In this document: positions 26,819 through 36,543 of the stretch, piece by piece
Numbering within the stretch: the stretch's first letter is position 1
Layout: every line of letters starts with the position of its first letter
Source: Pseudomonas duriflava
Lineage (GTDB): Bacteria; Pseudomonadota; Gammaproteobacteria; Pseudomonadales; Pseudomonadaceae
Reading direction: 5' to 3'
Assembly (NCBI RefSeq): GCF_007830155.1
Contig: NZ_VLKY01000004.1
Span: 62,001-126,000 of the forward strand
DNA length: 64,000 nt
Position numbers and translations under genes: made by a program
The notes under the pieces: model-generated
Databases searched by the model: none
What the model saw: only the letters and a program-made list of their open reading frames with translations
What the model was told of the DNA's origin: nothing

Positions 26819-26837
26819 GATAATTGATATTATTATG
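26819..26837 (-). promoter_or_regulatory. Fur box upstream of the siderophore receptor
   Basis: GATAATTGATATTATTATG matches the 19-bp Fur consensus GATAATGATAATCATTATC at about 13 of 19 positions and is placed just before the receptor start. Iron repression of the receptor is the simplest reading. Confidence 0.7.
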
Positions 26838-26960
26838 ATTTCATGAAGGCGAGTCACTTAACAATACATATGTCTGATAACAGTCGAGCGAGGCGGTCTG
26901 TAAAAAGTGAGGACCAATGAAAAATTATTCGCAGGAAATAGGTCTAACGTCAGCATTGCA

Positions 26961-28497
<1,537 letters not shown>

Positions 28498-28535
28498 TCG
28501 CCGAGACGAGACTGTTGTAGGGTGCTTTATGTTGA

Positions 28536-28566
28536 GATTCGGGGCTGTCACGTACAGCCCCGAATC
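28536..28566 (+). terminator. Strong stem-loop between guaB and guaA
   Basis: Perfect 13-bp stem GATTCGGGGCTGT (28536-28548) / ACAGCCCCGAATC (28554-28566) with 5-nt loop CACGT, 38 bp after guaB and 30 bp before the guaA start. Only a weak T-run follows (GTCTGTTCTT), so it is probably a partial terminator or mRNA processing element in the gua operon. Confidence 0.65.
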
Positions 28567-28596
28567 GTCTGTTCTTACCGCTCATGAGAAATGGCC

Positions 28597-30174
28597 ATGT
28601 CCCAAGACATCCACGCTCACCGTATTCTGATTCTCGATTTCGGTTCCCAATACACTCAGCTGATCGCACGTCGCGTGCGTGAGCTGGGCGTTTATTGCGA
28701 ACTCCATCCCTTCGATATGGACGATGCTGATATCCGGGCCTTCGCGCCACGAGGCATCATCCTGGCCGGCGGGCCGGAGTCGGTGCATGAGGCCAACAGC
28801 CCACGCGCGCCCAAGGCAGTCTTTGAGCTAGGCGTTCCGCTCCTGGGTATCTGCTACGGTATGCAAACCATGGCCGAGCAGCTGGGCGGCAGGGTTGAAG
28901 GTTCCAACGTTCGTGAGTTCGGCTATGCAAAAGTCGATGTGGTCGGCAAGAGCCGTCTGCTTCAAGGTATTGAAGACCATGTTGATGACGATGGCGTGCT
29001 GGGCCTGGACGTCTGGATGAGCCACGGCGACAAGGTGTCCAACCTGCCGGAAGGCTTTCATATCATTGCCAGTACACCAAGCTGCGCTATTGCGGCCATG
29101 GGCGATGAACGCCGCGGCTGGTATGGCGTGCAGTTCCACCCAGAAGTGACCCATACCAAGCAGGGCGGCCGGATCCTGTCGCGCTTCCTGCTCGAAATCT
29201 GTGGCTGCGAAGCCCTCTGGACTCCCTCCAATATCGTGGAGGATGCCATTGCCCAGGTACGTGCCCAGGTTGGTAATTCCAACGTGCTGCTGGGTTTGTC
29301 CGGCGGGGTTGACTCCTCTGTAGTTGCTGCGCTCTTGCACCGAGCCATTGGCGATCAGCTGACCTGTGTGTTTGTCGATAACGGCCTGCTGCGTCTGCAT
29401 GAAGGGGATCAGGTCATGGCCATGTTCGCCGAGAACATGGGCGTTAAAGTCATTCGTGTCGACGCCGAGAAGCGTTTCCTGACCAATCTGGAAGGTGAGG
29501 CCGACCCGGAGAAGAAGCGCAAGATCATTGGTCGCACCTTTATCGACGTGTTTGATTCTGAAGCCAGCAAGCTGGACAACATTAGATTCTTGGCTCAGGG
29601 CACTATCTACCCGGATGTGATCGAGTCGGCCGGTGCCAAGACAGGCAAGGCGCATGTAATCAAATCCCACCACAATGTGGGCGGTCTGCCGGAAGAGATG
29701 AACCTCAAGCTGGTCGAGCCGTTGCGCGAACTGTTCAAGGATGAAGTCCGCAAGATTGGTCTGGAACTGGGCCTGCCCTACGACATGGTCTACCGTCACC
29801 CCTTCCCGGGGCCGGGTCTGGGTGTACGTATTCTGGGTGAGGTGAAGAAGGAGTACGCCGACCTGCTGCGTCGCGCTGACGACATCTTTATCACCGAGCT
29901 GCGTAAAGCCGACTGGTATCACAAGGTCAGCCAGGCGTTTGTAGTCTTCCAGCCAGTCAAGTCGGTTGGTGTTGTAGGTGATGGCCGTCGCTACGCTTGG
30001 GTTGTTGCCCTGCGTGCAGTAGAAACCATCGACTTTATGACGGCACGTTGGGCGCATCTGCCCTATGAGTTGCTGGAAAAGGTGTCCAATCGCATCATCA
30101 ACGAGATTGATGGTATCTCCCGCGTAACCTACGACGTGTCGAGCAAGCCGCCGGCAACGATCGAGTGGGAATAA
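28597..30174 (+). CDS. guaA: GMP synthase (glutamine-hydrolysing)
   Basis: Converts XMP to GMP with glutamine and ATP. Class I glutamine amidotransferase domain at the N-terminus with nucleophile Cys86 ([11 protein letters not shown]) and the His/Glu pair in QFHPEVTHT, then the ATP pyrophosphatase with P-loop LSGGVDSSV, and the C-terminal dimerisation domain ending [11 protein letters not shown]. Start at ATG 28597 ([10 protein letters not shown]) follows the family; an ATG two codons upstream (28591) is also possible. About 525 residues. Confidence 0.97.
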   Translation: MSQDIHAHRILILDFGSQYTQLIARRVRELGVYCELHPFDMDDADIRAFAPRGIILAGGPESVHEANSPRAPKAVFELGVPLLGICYGMQTMAEQLGGRVEGSNVREFGYAKVDVVGKSRLLQGIEDHVDDDGVLGLDVWMSHGDKVSNLPEGFHIIASTPSCAIAAMGDERRGWYGVQFHPEVTHTKQGGRILSRFLLEICGCEALWTPSNIVEDAIAQVRAQVGNSNVLLGLSGGVDSSVVAALLHRAIGDQLTCVFVDNGLLRLHEGDQVMAMFAENMGVKVIRVDAEKRFLTNLEGEADPEKKRKIIGRTFIDVFDSEASKLDNIRFLAQGTIYPDVIESAGAKTGKAHVIKSHHNVGGLPEEMNLKLVEPLRELFKDEVRKIGLELGLPYDMVYRHPFPGPGLGVRILGEVKKEYADLLRRADDIFITELRKADWYHKVSQAFVVFQPVKSVGVVGDGRRYAWVVALRAVETIDFMTARWAHLPYELLEKVSNRIINEIDGISRVTYDVSSKPPATIEWE

Positions 30175-30191
30175 GTCCCGCACGCTAGATC

Positions 30192-30226
30192 AACGATTCG
30201 GCCGCCTTTCTGGCGGCCAATCGTTT
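30192..30226. terminator. Bidirectional terminator between guaA and the xylX-like gene
   Basis: GGCCGCC (30200-30206), loop TTTCT, GGCGGCC (30212-30218), extended by AACGATT / AATCGTT with one bulged base, then TTTTC. Serves the convergent guaA and the minus-strand gene ending at 30227. Confidence 0.8.
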
Positions 30227-31453
30227 TCAGACTGCTCCGCGCGGCTGAATGGCCTGCTGGCTCAATCCTCTACGCTGCAGGTTGTCGATGAGTGCACGAA
30301 TGCCAAACGTCCAGGGCGCTGCTTGATCGCTGGTATTGACCCGATTGCTCAGGGTGCCGAGACGAGCAGTGCTGATGGTAACAACATCGCCCAGCTTGTG
30401 GGTAAAGCCGCCGCCAGGCTGGTCACGGTCCTGGCGAGGCGCAAAGAGCGTGCCGAGGAACAGGACGAAACCATCAGGATATTGATGGGTGGCGTTAAGC
30501 GTCTGGGCGACCAGGTCCAATGGGTCTCGACTGATCTGACACATGGAGCTATGCCCTTCGAGCCGGTAGCCGTCCTCGCCAACGATATGCAGATCGACTA
30601 CTGCGCTGCGTACATCATCGATGCCATAGAGCTCATCGAACAGGCGAATAAGGGGGCCGATTGCTGTGGAGGCATTGTTGTCTTTCGCCTTGGACAAGAG
30701 CAATGCGCTGCGTCCTTCGAAATCGCGCAGGTTCACATCGTTGCCCAGTGTTGCGCCTTGTACCTTGCCGGTACTAGACACCACTAGCACAATTTCCGGC
30801 TCAGGGTTATTCCAGGTCGATTTGGGATGCAGGCCGATGGTGGAGCCATATCCTACTGCCGAGAGGGGCTGGGCCTTGGTAAAGACCTCGGCGTCGGGGC
30901 CAATGCCTACTTCGAGGTACTGCGACCATAACCCTTGCTCCATAAGCACCTGGCGCAGGGAGTTGGCCTGGGCAGAGCCGGGTACAATCTCTGACAGATC
31001 AACACCAATACGGTGCGTGAGCGAAGCACGGATATCCGCCGCCTTGCTCGGATCGCCCTTGGCCTGCTCTTCCACTACGCGTTCTAACAAGCTGGCTGCA
31101 AACGTCACGCCGGCCGCCTTGATGGCCTGAAAGTCGATCGGAGCCAGCAGCCAGGGCTGCGTTTCGTTGCGCTGAGTCTCGTCGCTATTGGCGAGTAAGG
31201 CTTCAAGCGTGACTACAGGATCCTGCAAGGGCAACCGACGCAGGTAGCTAACCGGATCATCTAACTCCAGCAGGGCGGAGACTGTCGCGACGTGTTCGCT
31301 GATGTCGTATACCCAATTATCTTTAACGAGAACCACTGAGGGACCGGTAACTGGCTCGGGACGCCAGATCCGACCGATCCAGGTTCCGTTGCTGGCATCC
31401 TGAGGCGGCTGATACATCTCCAGCAACGACTGGGAGGGAAAGTACTGAGACAT
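30227..31453 (-). CDS. xylX: 2-keto-3-deoxy-D-xylonate (pentonate) dehydratase, FAH family
   Basis: Fumarylacetoacetate hydrolase-family dehydratase of the oxidative (Weimberg) pentose pathway; XylX turns 2-keto-3-deoxy-xylonate into alpha-ketoglutarate semialdehyde. The sequence is close, as recalled, to Caulobacter XylX over its length: IKAAGVTFAASLLERVVEEQ, LWSQYLEVGIGPDAEVFTK, WNNPEPEIVLV, the shared GNDVNLRDFEGRSALLLSKA and KDNNASTAIGP region, and QHQYPDG-like TLFAPRQDRDQPGGGFTHK. 408 residues. It follows the pentonate dehydratase gene by 15 bp on the same strand. L-arabinonate rather than D-xylonate derivatives could be the substrate. Confidence 0.85.
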   Translation of the reverse strand: MSQYFPSQSLLEMYQPPQDASNGTWIGRIWRPEPVTGPSVVLVKDNWVYDISEHVATVSALLELDDPVSYLRRLPLQDPVVTLEALLANSDETQRNETQPWLLAPIDFQAIKAAGVTFAASLLERVVEEQAKGDPSKAADIRASLTHRIGVDLSEIVPGSAQANSLRQVLMEQGLWSQYLEVGIGPDAEVFTKAQPLSAVGYGSTIGLHPKSTWNNPEPEIVLVVSSTGKVQGATLGNDVNLRDFEGRSALLLSKAKDNNASTAIGPLIRLFDELYGIDDVRSAVVDLHIVGEDGYRLEGHSSMCQISRDPLDLVAQTLNATHQYPDGFVLFLGTLFAPRQDRDQPGGGFTHKLGDVVTISTARLGTLSNRVNTSDQAAPWTFGIRALIDNLQRRGLSQQAIQPRGAV

Positions 31454-31468
31454 GCTGATCTCCTTAGC

Positions 31469-33253
31469 TCAATGAGAATGCCGAGGTTCTCCTTTCTCGG
31501 CGATAACACGCATATACAGGGTGGCTGGCTCCAGGCAGCCGCCGGTAGAAACTTGTCCCACCAGCTTGCGATAGAGCTCTTGCCAAGGTGTTTGGGAGGG
31601 CGGAACAGCGGGGAGTGCTTCGCTACGACGCCGGCTCAGCTCGGCATCGTCAATGAGCAGGTCGACCCGGCGCTCGTTAAGATCGACCCGCAAGCGGTCG
31701 CCGGTGCGCAGCAAGGCGAGACCGCCGCCGATTGCCGCTTCGGGTGACATGTTGAGGATCGAGGGACTCGCTGATGTCCCGCTCTGACGGCCATCGCCCA
31801 GGCAGGGCAGGGAGTCGATGCCACGCCGGATCAGATCAGCCGGTGGCGACATGTTTACCACCTCGGCGCTGCCGGGATATCCGACTGTGCCACAGCCGCG
31901 AATAACGAGAATGCAATGCTCATCGATGTCCAGGGTGGGATCGTTGATACGGGCGTGATAGTCCTCTGGCCCTTCAAACACAATGGCACGGGCTTCAAAG
32001 GTATTTTCCTCGCCTGGCTTGGCTAGGTAGGTCTGACGGAAAGCCTCACCGACCACTGAGATCTTCATGATGGCGCTATCGAAGAAATTGCCGGTCAGTA
32101 CGATAAAACCAGCTCTGTGCTTGAGCGGCGCTTCGCAAGTACGAATCACATCGTTGTCCACTGTTTGATGCCGCGCAATGATCTCGCCAACGGTCTGGCC
32201 GGATACGGTACGACAATGCCGGCGAATCAGACCCGCCTTGTCCAGCTCATGTAGGACGGCTGGTACACCCCCTGCGCGATGAAAGCTTTCGCCCAGATAT
32301 TCGCCGGCGGGCATGCAGTTAACCAGCAGGGGGACCTCTTCGCCGAGGCGCTGCCAATCTTCCAGGGTTAGGTCGATGCCAGCATGCCGCGCAATGGCGA
32401 TCAGGTGGGGTGGGCAATTACTGGAAGCTCCCAGAGCTGAAGCCAGCACGATGGCATTCTCGAAGGCTTCACATGTCATGATGTGAGAGGGCCGTATGTC
32501 TTCACGAACGATATCGACGATGCGTTTGCCTGTGGTATAGGCCATTTGGCCCCGCTCGCGATAGGCTGCTGGAATACTGGCGCAACCGGGTAGCGACATG
32601 CCCAGCGCCTCGGCCAGCGCGTTCATGGAGAGCGCCGTCCCCATGGTATTGCAGTGTCCGATGGAGGGTGACGCGGCGGTAGTCATCTCCATGAAGCCTT
32701 CGTAATCGATTGTGCCGGCCGAGAGGAGATTACGCGCATGCCAGAGCACGGTTCCTGATCCGATGCGCTTACCGTTGTGCCAGCCGTCCAGCATCGGACC
32801 ACCGGAAAGAACAATCGCGGGCAAGTCTGTAGTCGCAGCGGCCATCAGGCAGGCCGGCGTAGTTTTGTCGCATCCTGTGGTTAGCACCACGCCATCCAAT
32901 GGATACCCATGGAGGATTTCGACCAGCCCCAGGTAGGCCAGATTGCGATCAAGCGCTGCTGTTGGGCGCCGGGTTTGTTCAGCGAGCGGGTGTACAGGGA
33001 ACTCCATAGGAATACCACCAGCATCACGAATACCTGCCTTGACCCGTTGGGCCAGTTCCAGGTGATGGCGATTGCAAGGTGCCAAGTCGCTGCCGGTCTG
33101 GGCAATACCAATGATAGGGCGGCCGGACTGTAATTCCTCTCGGGTCAGGCCATAGTTCATATAGCGCTCAACATACAGCGCCGTCATGTCGGCGTGAGCA
33201 GGGTCATCAAACCATTGTTGGCTGCGCAGACGGCGTGAAATTTGATCGCTCAT
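31469..33253 (-). CDS. xylD: Pentonate (D-xylonate) dehydratase, IlvD/Edd family
   Basis: Iron-sulfur dehydratase converting D-xylonate (or L-arabonate) to the 2-keto-3-deoxy acid. The cluster ligands of the pentonate dehydratase subgroup, Cys60 (LAPCNRHH), Cys128 (TTGCDKTTPAC) and Cys201 (IGHCNTMGT), are in place. 594 residues, matching Caulobacter XylD in length and in the N-terminal pattern RFRSQxWF-like RRLRSQQWFDDPAH. It is divergent from a LacI-type regulator with an operator-rich gap between. No xylose dehydrogenase, lactonase, semialdehyde dehydrogenase or transporter is adjacent, so the pathway is completed elsewhere or the substrate comes in as the acid. Confidence 0.87.
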   Translation of the reverse strand: MSDQISRRLRSQQWFDDPAHADMTALYVERYMNYGLTREELQSGRPIIGIAQTGSDLAPCNRHHLELAQRVKAGIRDAGGIPMEFPVHPLAEQTRRPTAALDRNLAYLGLVEILHGYPLDGVVLTTGCDKTTPACLMAAATTDLPAIVLSGGPMLDGWHNGKRIGSGTVLWHARNLLSAGTIDYEGFMEMTTAASPSIGHCNTMGTALSMNALAEALGMSLPGCASIPAAYRERGQMAYTTGKRIVDIVREDIRPSHIMTCEAFENAIVLASALGASSNCPPHLIAIARHAGIDLTLEDWQRLGEEVPLLVNCMPAGEYLGESFHRAGGVPAVLHELDKAGLIRRHCRTVSGQTVGEIIARHQTVDNDVIRTCEAPLKHRAGFIVLTGNFFDSAIMKISVVGEAFRQTYLAKPGEENTFEARAIVFEGPEDYHARINDPTLDIDEHCILVIRGCGTVGYPGSAEVVNMSPPADLIRRGIDSLPCLGDGRQSGTSASPSILNMSPEAAIGGGLALLRTGDRLRVDLNERRVDLLIDDAELSRRRSEALPAVPPSQTPWQELYRKLVGQVSTGGCLEPATLYMRVIAEKGEPRHSH

Positions 33254-33386
33254 AGGCTTTCACTGTAGGAAAGAGGAGAAAAAGGGCTAGGTTGGTAAAG
33301 CTGTTGATGACATGCCGCTTGAAAGGGCAGTGCCAGGCAGCAAAGGGTAGTTAGACGATAGGGCATGAAGGAAATAGCCTTCTTAT

Positions 33387-33472
33387 TTTTATCGAGTATG
33401 GATTATGTAGGCGCTAACAAAGCTGATGTTAGCGCCTACATTTAATGTGTAAACTTTTTTATCTCGATAAAA
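33387..33472. promoter_or_regulatory. Paired LacI-type operators and outer AT-rich boxes
   Basis: A perfect 15-bp inverted repeat, ATGTAGGCGCTAACA (33405-33419) and TGTTAGCGCCTACAT (33427-33441), spacer 7. Each arm is itself close (12 of 14) to the LacI-family palindrome TGTTAGCGCTAACA, so there are probably two operators with centres 21 bp apart, two helical turns. Outside them lie TTTTATCGAG (33387-33396) and its exact complement CTCGATAAAA (33463-33472); the right one is part of the palindrome TTTTATC-TC-GATAAAA (33457-33472). The region sits between xylD and the divergent LacI regulator. Confidence 0.75.
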
Positions 33473-33499
33473 TCAGCTTTTCTTATAGCAGTAGCGACT

Positions 33500-34528
33500 A
33501 TGCCTACGCGGATGCCGAGCCAGAGACGGGTGACCATGCAAAACATTGCGGATTCGGTGGGTGTTAGCTCAATCACCGTATCGCGCGCGTTGAAAACACC
33601 TGAAAAGGTGGCTGAGCCTGTACGAAATAAGATTCTCGAGGCGTGTGAGCATCTGGGTTATGTTCCAAATCAGGCTGCCATCGCTCTGGCCTCGGCCCGC
33701 TCAAAGAATATTGTGGTGCTGATTCCCTCGCTGACCAATAGTGTGTTTGTCGATATCCTGGTCGGCATCAAGGAGCGGCTGGACCACCACGGCTATCACT
33801 TATTGATCGGGATTACCGGCTACTCGCTCGATGAAGAGGAGAAGCTGCTGCGCAACTACTTGCAGCACTCCCCGGATGGCCTGATCCTGACGGGTATTGA
33901 TCACACGCCGGGACTTTGGGCCATTCTGGAGAACCAGCACATCCCTACCGTACATACCATCGAGACGCTCGAGCGCGATGATTGCTGGAGTGTTGGCTTT
34001 TCCCAGTTCGCGGCAGGGCAGGCCGCAGCGCGGCATCTGATCGAGTGTGGTTACCAGCGGATCGGTGTTATCGGTGCGCAAGGCGACCCGCGAACGCTGC
34101 GTCGTCGCGACGGCTGCCGTCAGGCCTTGGAAGAGGCAGGGCTTTATGATCCAGCCTTAGAATGGATAGTGGCTGAAAACTCTTCCATTGCCCTTGGGGC
34201 CAGCTTGCTTGAGCAGATGCATAGAGAGCATCCTGATTGCGACGCGTTGTTCTTTTGTAACGATGATTTGGCTCAAGGAGCAATTTTCAAATGCAGTCGC
34301 CTGAGCATTGCGGTACCGGATACGATGGCCATCATCGGGTTCCATGATCTTGGCGGATCGGCCTGGACCACGCCGCCGCTGACAACCGTAGCGACCCCTC
34401 GCTACCGCATCGGCTATGAGGCTGCCGAGTTGCTTGTGGCTCATCTGGCAGGAGAGGACAGGCCCGAGCGGCACCTGGACTTAGGGTTTGAGGTTCTACC
34501 ACGGGAAACCACACGCCTGCTGTCGTGA
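33500..34528 (+). CDS. LacI-family transcriptional regulator (GntR-like)
   Basis: Repressor of 342 residues: N-terminal LacI HTH (VTMQNIADSVGVSSITVSRAL with hinge helix YVPNQAAIALAS) and a periplasmic-binding-protein-like sugar-acid sensing domain (IVVLIPSLTNSVFVDILVGI ... CDALFFCNDDLAQGAI). It resembles the gluconate repressor type within the family, which fits a sugar-acid inducer such as xylonate or a keto-deoxy acid. Start ATG 33500; an internal ATG at 33512 is possible. It is divergent from xylD-xylX and probably binds the paired operators at 33405-33441. Confidence 0.88.
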   Translation: MPTRMPSQRRVTMQNIADSVGVSSITVSRALKTPEKVAEPVRNKILEACEHLGYVPNQAAIALASARSKNIVVLIPSLTNSVFVDILVGIKERLDHHGYHLLIGITGYSLDEEEKLLRNYLQHSPDGLILTGIDHTPGLWAILENQHIPTVHTIETLERDDCWSVGFSQFAAGQAAARHLIECGYQRIGVIGAQGDPRTLRRRDGCRQALEEAGLYDPALEWIVAENSSIALGASLLEQMHREHPDCDALFFCNDDLAQGAIFKCSRLSIAVPDTMAIIGFHDLGGSAWTTPPLTTVATPRYRIGYEAAELLVAHLAGEDRPERHLDLGFEVLPRETTRLLS

Positions 34529-34613
34529 AATAACTAATCAGGGTGCGTTTCAGTCTGTGGTTGCTCTATCTGAAAAGTCACTCGAATTGAGAGTGCTTCT
34601 TATCTTCGGTGAC

Positions 34614-34641
34614 AATCAGGTGTATCGTGCGCACCTTGATT
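34614..34641 (+). promoter_or_regulatory. Inverted repeat upstream of the multicopper oxidase
   Basis: AATCAGGTG (34614-34622) and CACCTTGATT (34632-34641) form an inverted repeat with one bulged base, ending 19 bp before the oxidase ATG. Its position and symmetry suggest an operator, possibly for a metal-responsive regulator; no specific family site was recognised. Confidence 0.45.
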
Positions 34642-34660
34642 TTCCGCAGGACCAAGTTTC

Positions 34661-36031
34661 ATGTCTTTCACGCGACGCCAAGTGCTAGGCGGTCTGGCCA
34701 GCCTGGCCGTAGTTGGCGTAGGAGCAGGTGGGGCCCGCTGGTGGTTAGGGCGTCCTGTGATAGCCGCCGAGCACGATTATGAACTTATCGCAGCGCCACT
34801 TGATATTGAACTGATACCGGGTCATGTCACGCCTGCTCTAACCTACAACGGTCGCTTTCCTGGGCAGGAGATTCGTGTCCGGCAGGGCGAATGGCTACGG
34901 GTGCGTTTTACCAATCATCTGGGTCAACCTACCACCATTCACTGGCACGGCATTCGTTTACCAATCGCCATGGATGGCGTGCCTTTCATTTCTCAGGCAC
35001 CTGTCTTGCCCGGAGAGAGTTTCGTTTACCAGTTCAAAACGCCAGATGCAGGCAGCTACTGGTATCACCCGCATGTTGCCAGCAGCGAGCAACTGGGGCG
35101 TGGGCTGGAAGGGCCGCTGATCGTTGAAGAGCGTGAGCCAACCGGTTTCGCTCATGAGATGACCCTTTGCCTGAAAAACTGGCATGTAGACAAAGACGGA
35201 GCGTTTACCGCATTCAGTATTCCACGCGAGGCAGCGCGTGTTGGTACGCTGGGGCGGCTGACAACCGTTAACGGCCAGCATGCGCCGGTCATTGAGCTAG
35301 CGGCCGGTGCTATCGTCAGGCTGCGGATTCTCAATGTCGACAATACGGCCACCTACCGCCTCAACCTGCCCGGTGTCGAAGCACGCATTTATGCACTTGA
35401 TGGCCACCCTGTCGAGCCGAGGCCATTCGAGGAGGAATATCTTCTAGGTCCTGGTATGCGTATTGATTTGGCTTATAAGGTGCCTCCAGCAGGGACAACG
35501 GTGTCGCTGCGCAACGGCCCGTTGCGGCTTGCTACGCTGGGCTCGGTTGACCAAGGAACACACACTACCGAATGGCCGAGGCCATTGCCGGCGAACCCGG
35601 TAAGCGAGCCAGATCTTGCGACAGCCGAGACGCTTGCGTTCCGCTTCGAATGGGTAGCGACATTGGCTGGTGATCCGGGAAACTGCGGCAAGGCCATGTA
35701 CTGGCAGATCAACGGGCAGGCTGGCGGAGAACACAAGGAAGGCGTCGAGCATCCGCCTCTGGCAAAGCTCACATTAGGTAAAAGCTATATCTTCGAGTTT
35801 CGTAACATGGCGCAGTACCTGCACCCGGTACACCTTCATGGGTTGACGTTCAAGGTCTTGAGCTCGGACCGTCATCGGATCATTCCTTATTTCACCGATA
35901 CCTACTTGCTGGGCAAGAACGAAACTGCACGGGTAGCGCTAGTGGCCGACAATCCGGGAAAATGGATGCTCCACTGCCATGTGATTGATCATATGGAAAC
36001 CGGCCTGATGGGCACCATCGAGGTCAGTTGA
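34661..36031 (+). CDS. Multicopper oxidase, Tat-exported
   Basis: Periplasmic laccase-like oxidase, 456 residues. Twin-arginine signal (TRRQVLGG, residues 4-11, followed by a hydrophobic stretch). Three cupredoxin domains; all trinuclear and T1 copper ligands are visible: His94/His96 (TIHWHGIRL), His136/His138 (YWYHPHVAS), His388/His391/His393 (HPVHLHG), and His438-Cys439-His440 with His444 (MLHCHVIDHME). It lies next to tadA as in other Pseudomonas; likely role is copper or metal oxidation or detoxification. Substrate not known. Confidence 0.88.
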   Translation: MSFTRRQVLGGLASLAVVGVGAGGARWWLGRPVIAAEHDYELIAAPLDIELIPGHVTPALTYNGRFPGQEIRVRQGEWLRVRFTNHLGQPTTIHWHGIRLPIAMDGVPFISQAPVLPGESFVYQFKTPDAGSYWYHPHVASSEQLGRGLEGPLIVEEREPTGFAHEMTLCLKNWHVDKDGAFTAFSIPREAARVGTLGRLTTVNGQHAPVIELAAGAIVRLRILNVDNTATYRLNLPGVEARIYALDGHPVEPRPFEEEYLLGPGMRIDLAYKVPPAGTTVSLRNGPLRLATLGSVDQGTHTTEWPRPLPANPVSEPDLATAETLAFRFEWVATLAGDPGNCGKAMYWQINGQAGGEHKEGVEHPPLAKLTLGKSYIFEFRNMAQYLHPVHLHGLTFKVLSSDRHRIIPYFTDTYLLGKNETARVALVADNPGKWMLHCHVIDHMETGLMGTIEVS

Positions 36032-36053
36032 ATTCTGTTGTGAGCATGAACCC

Positions 36054-36539
36054 ATGATGCGCCGTTTCCCCCCAATTATCGACCGCAGCCAGGATGAGCG
36101 CTTTATGCGCGAGGCCATGGCCTTGGCCACCCGTGGTGCCGCCCTAGGAGAAGTACCGGTTGGCGCGGTGCTGGTCCGTGACGGCGAGGTAATTGGCGAA
36201 GGCTTTAATCAGCCTATTACGGGGCACGACCCGAGTGCTCATGCGGAAATGCAGGCCATCCGAGCGGCGGCTCAAAAACTGGAAAATTACCGGCTACCTG
36301 GGACAACCCTTTATGTGACCCTGGAGCCGTGCAGCATGTGTGCAGGGCTATTGGTGCATGCACGTATTCAGCGGCTTGTTTATGGCGCTCGGGAGCCTCG
36401 CGCCGGTGTAGTGGAAAGCCAGGGCCAGTTTTTCAAGCAGGATTTCTTCAATCACCGTGTTCTGGTTGAGGGTGGATTACTGGCTGAAGAGTGTGGTGCA
36501 TTGTTGACCGACTTCTTCCGGGCGCGTCGTAAAGGGTAA
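36054..36539 (+). CDS. tadA: tRNA-specific adenosine deaminase TadA
   Basis: Deaminates A34 to inosine in tRNA-Arg(ACG). Zinc ligands His63 (SAHAEMQAI, catalytic Glu65), Cys93 and Cys96 (EPCSMCAG) are present. 161 residues. ATG at 36054 or 36057; no strong ribosome site decides. Ends 4 bp before the end of the convergent DUF72 gene. Confidence 0.94.
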   Translation: MMRRFPPIIDRSQDERFMREAMALATRGAALGEVPVGAVLVRDGEVIGEGFNQPITGHDPSAHAEMQAIRAAAQKLENYRLPGTTLYVTLEPCSMCAGLLVHARIQRLVYGAREPRAGVVESQGQFFKQDFFNHRVLVEGGLLAEECGALLTDFFRARRKG

Positions 36540-36543
36540 TGGA

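Noticed and set aside
28828-30183. Minus-strand open frame of about 451 codons opposite guaA
   Set aside because: Same reason: an antisense frame kept open by codon bias in guaA; its translation shows no domain.
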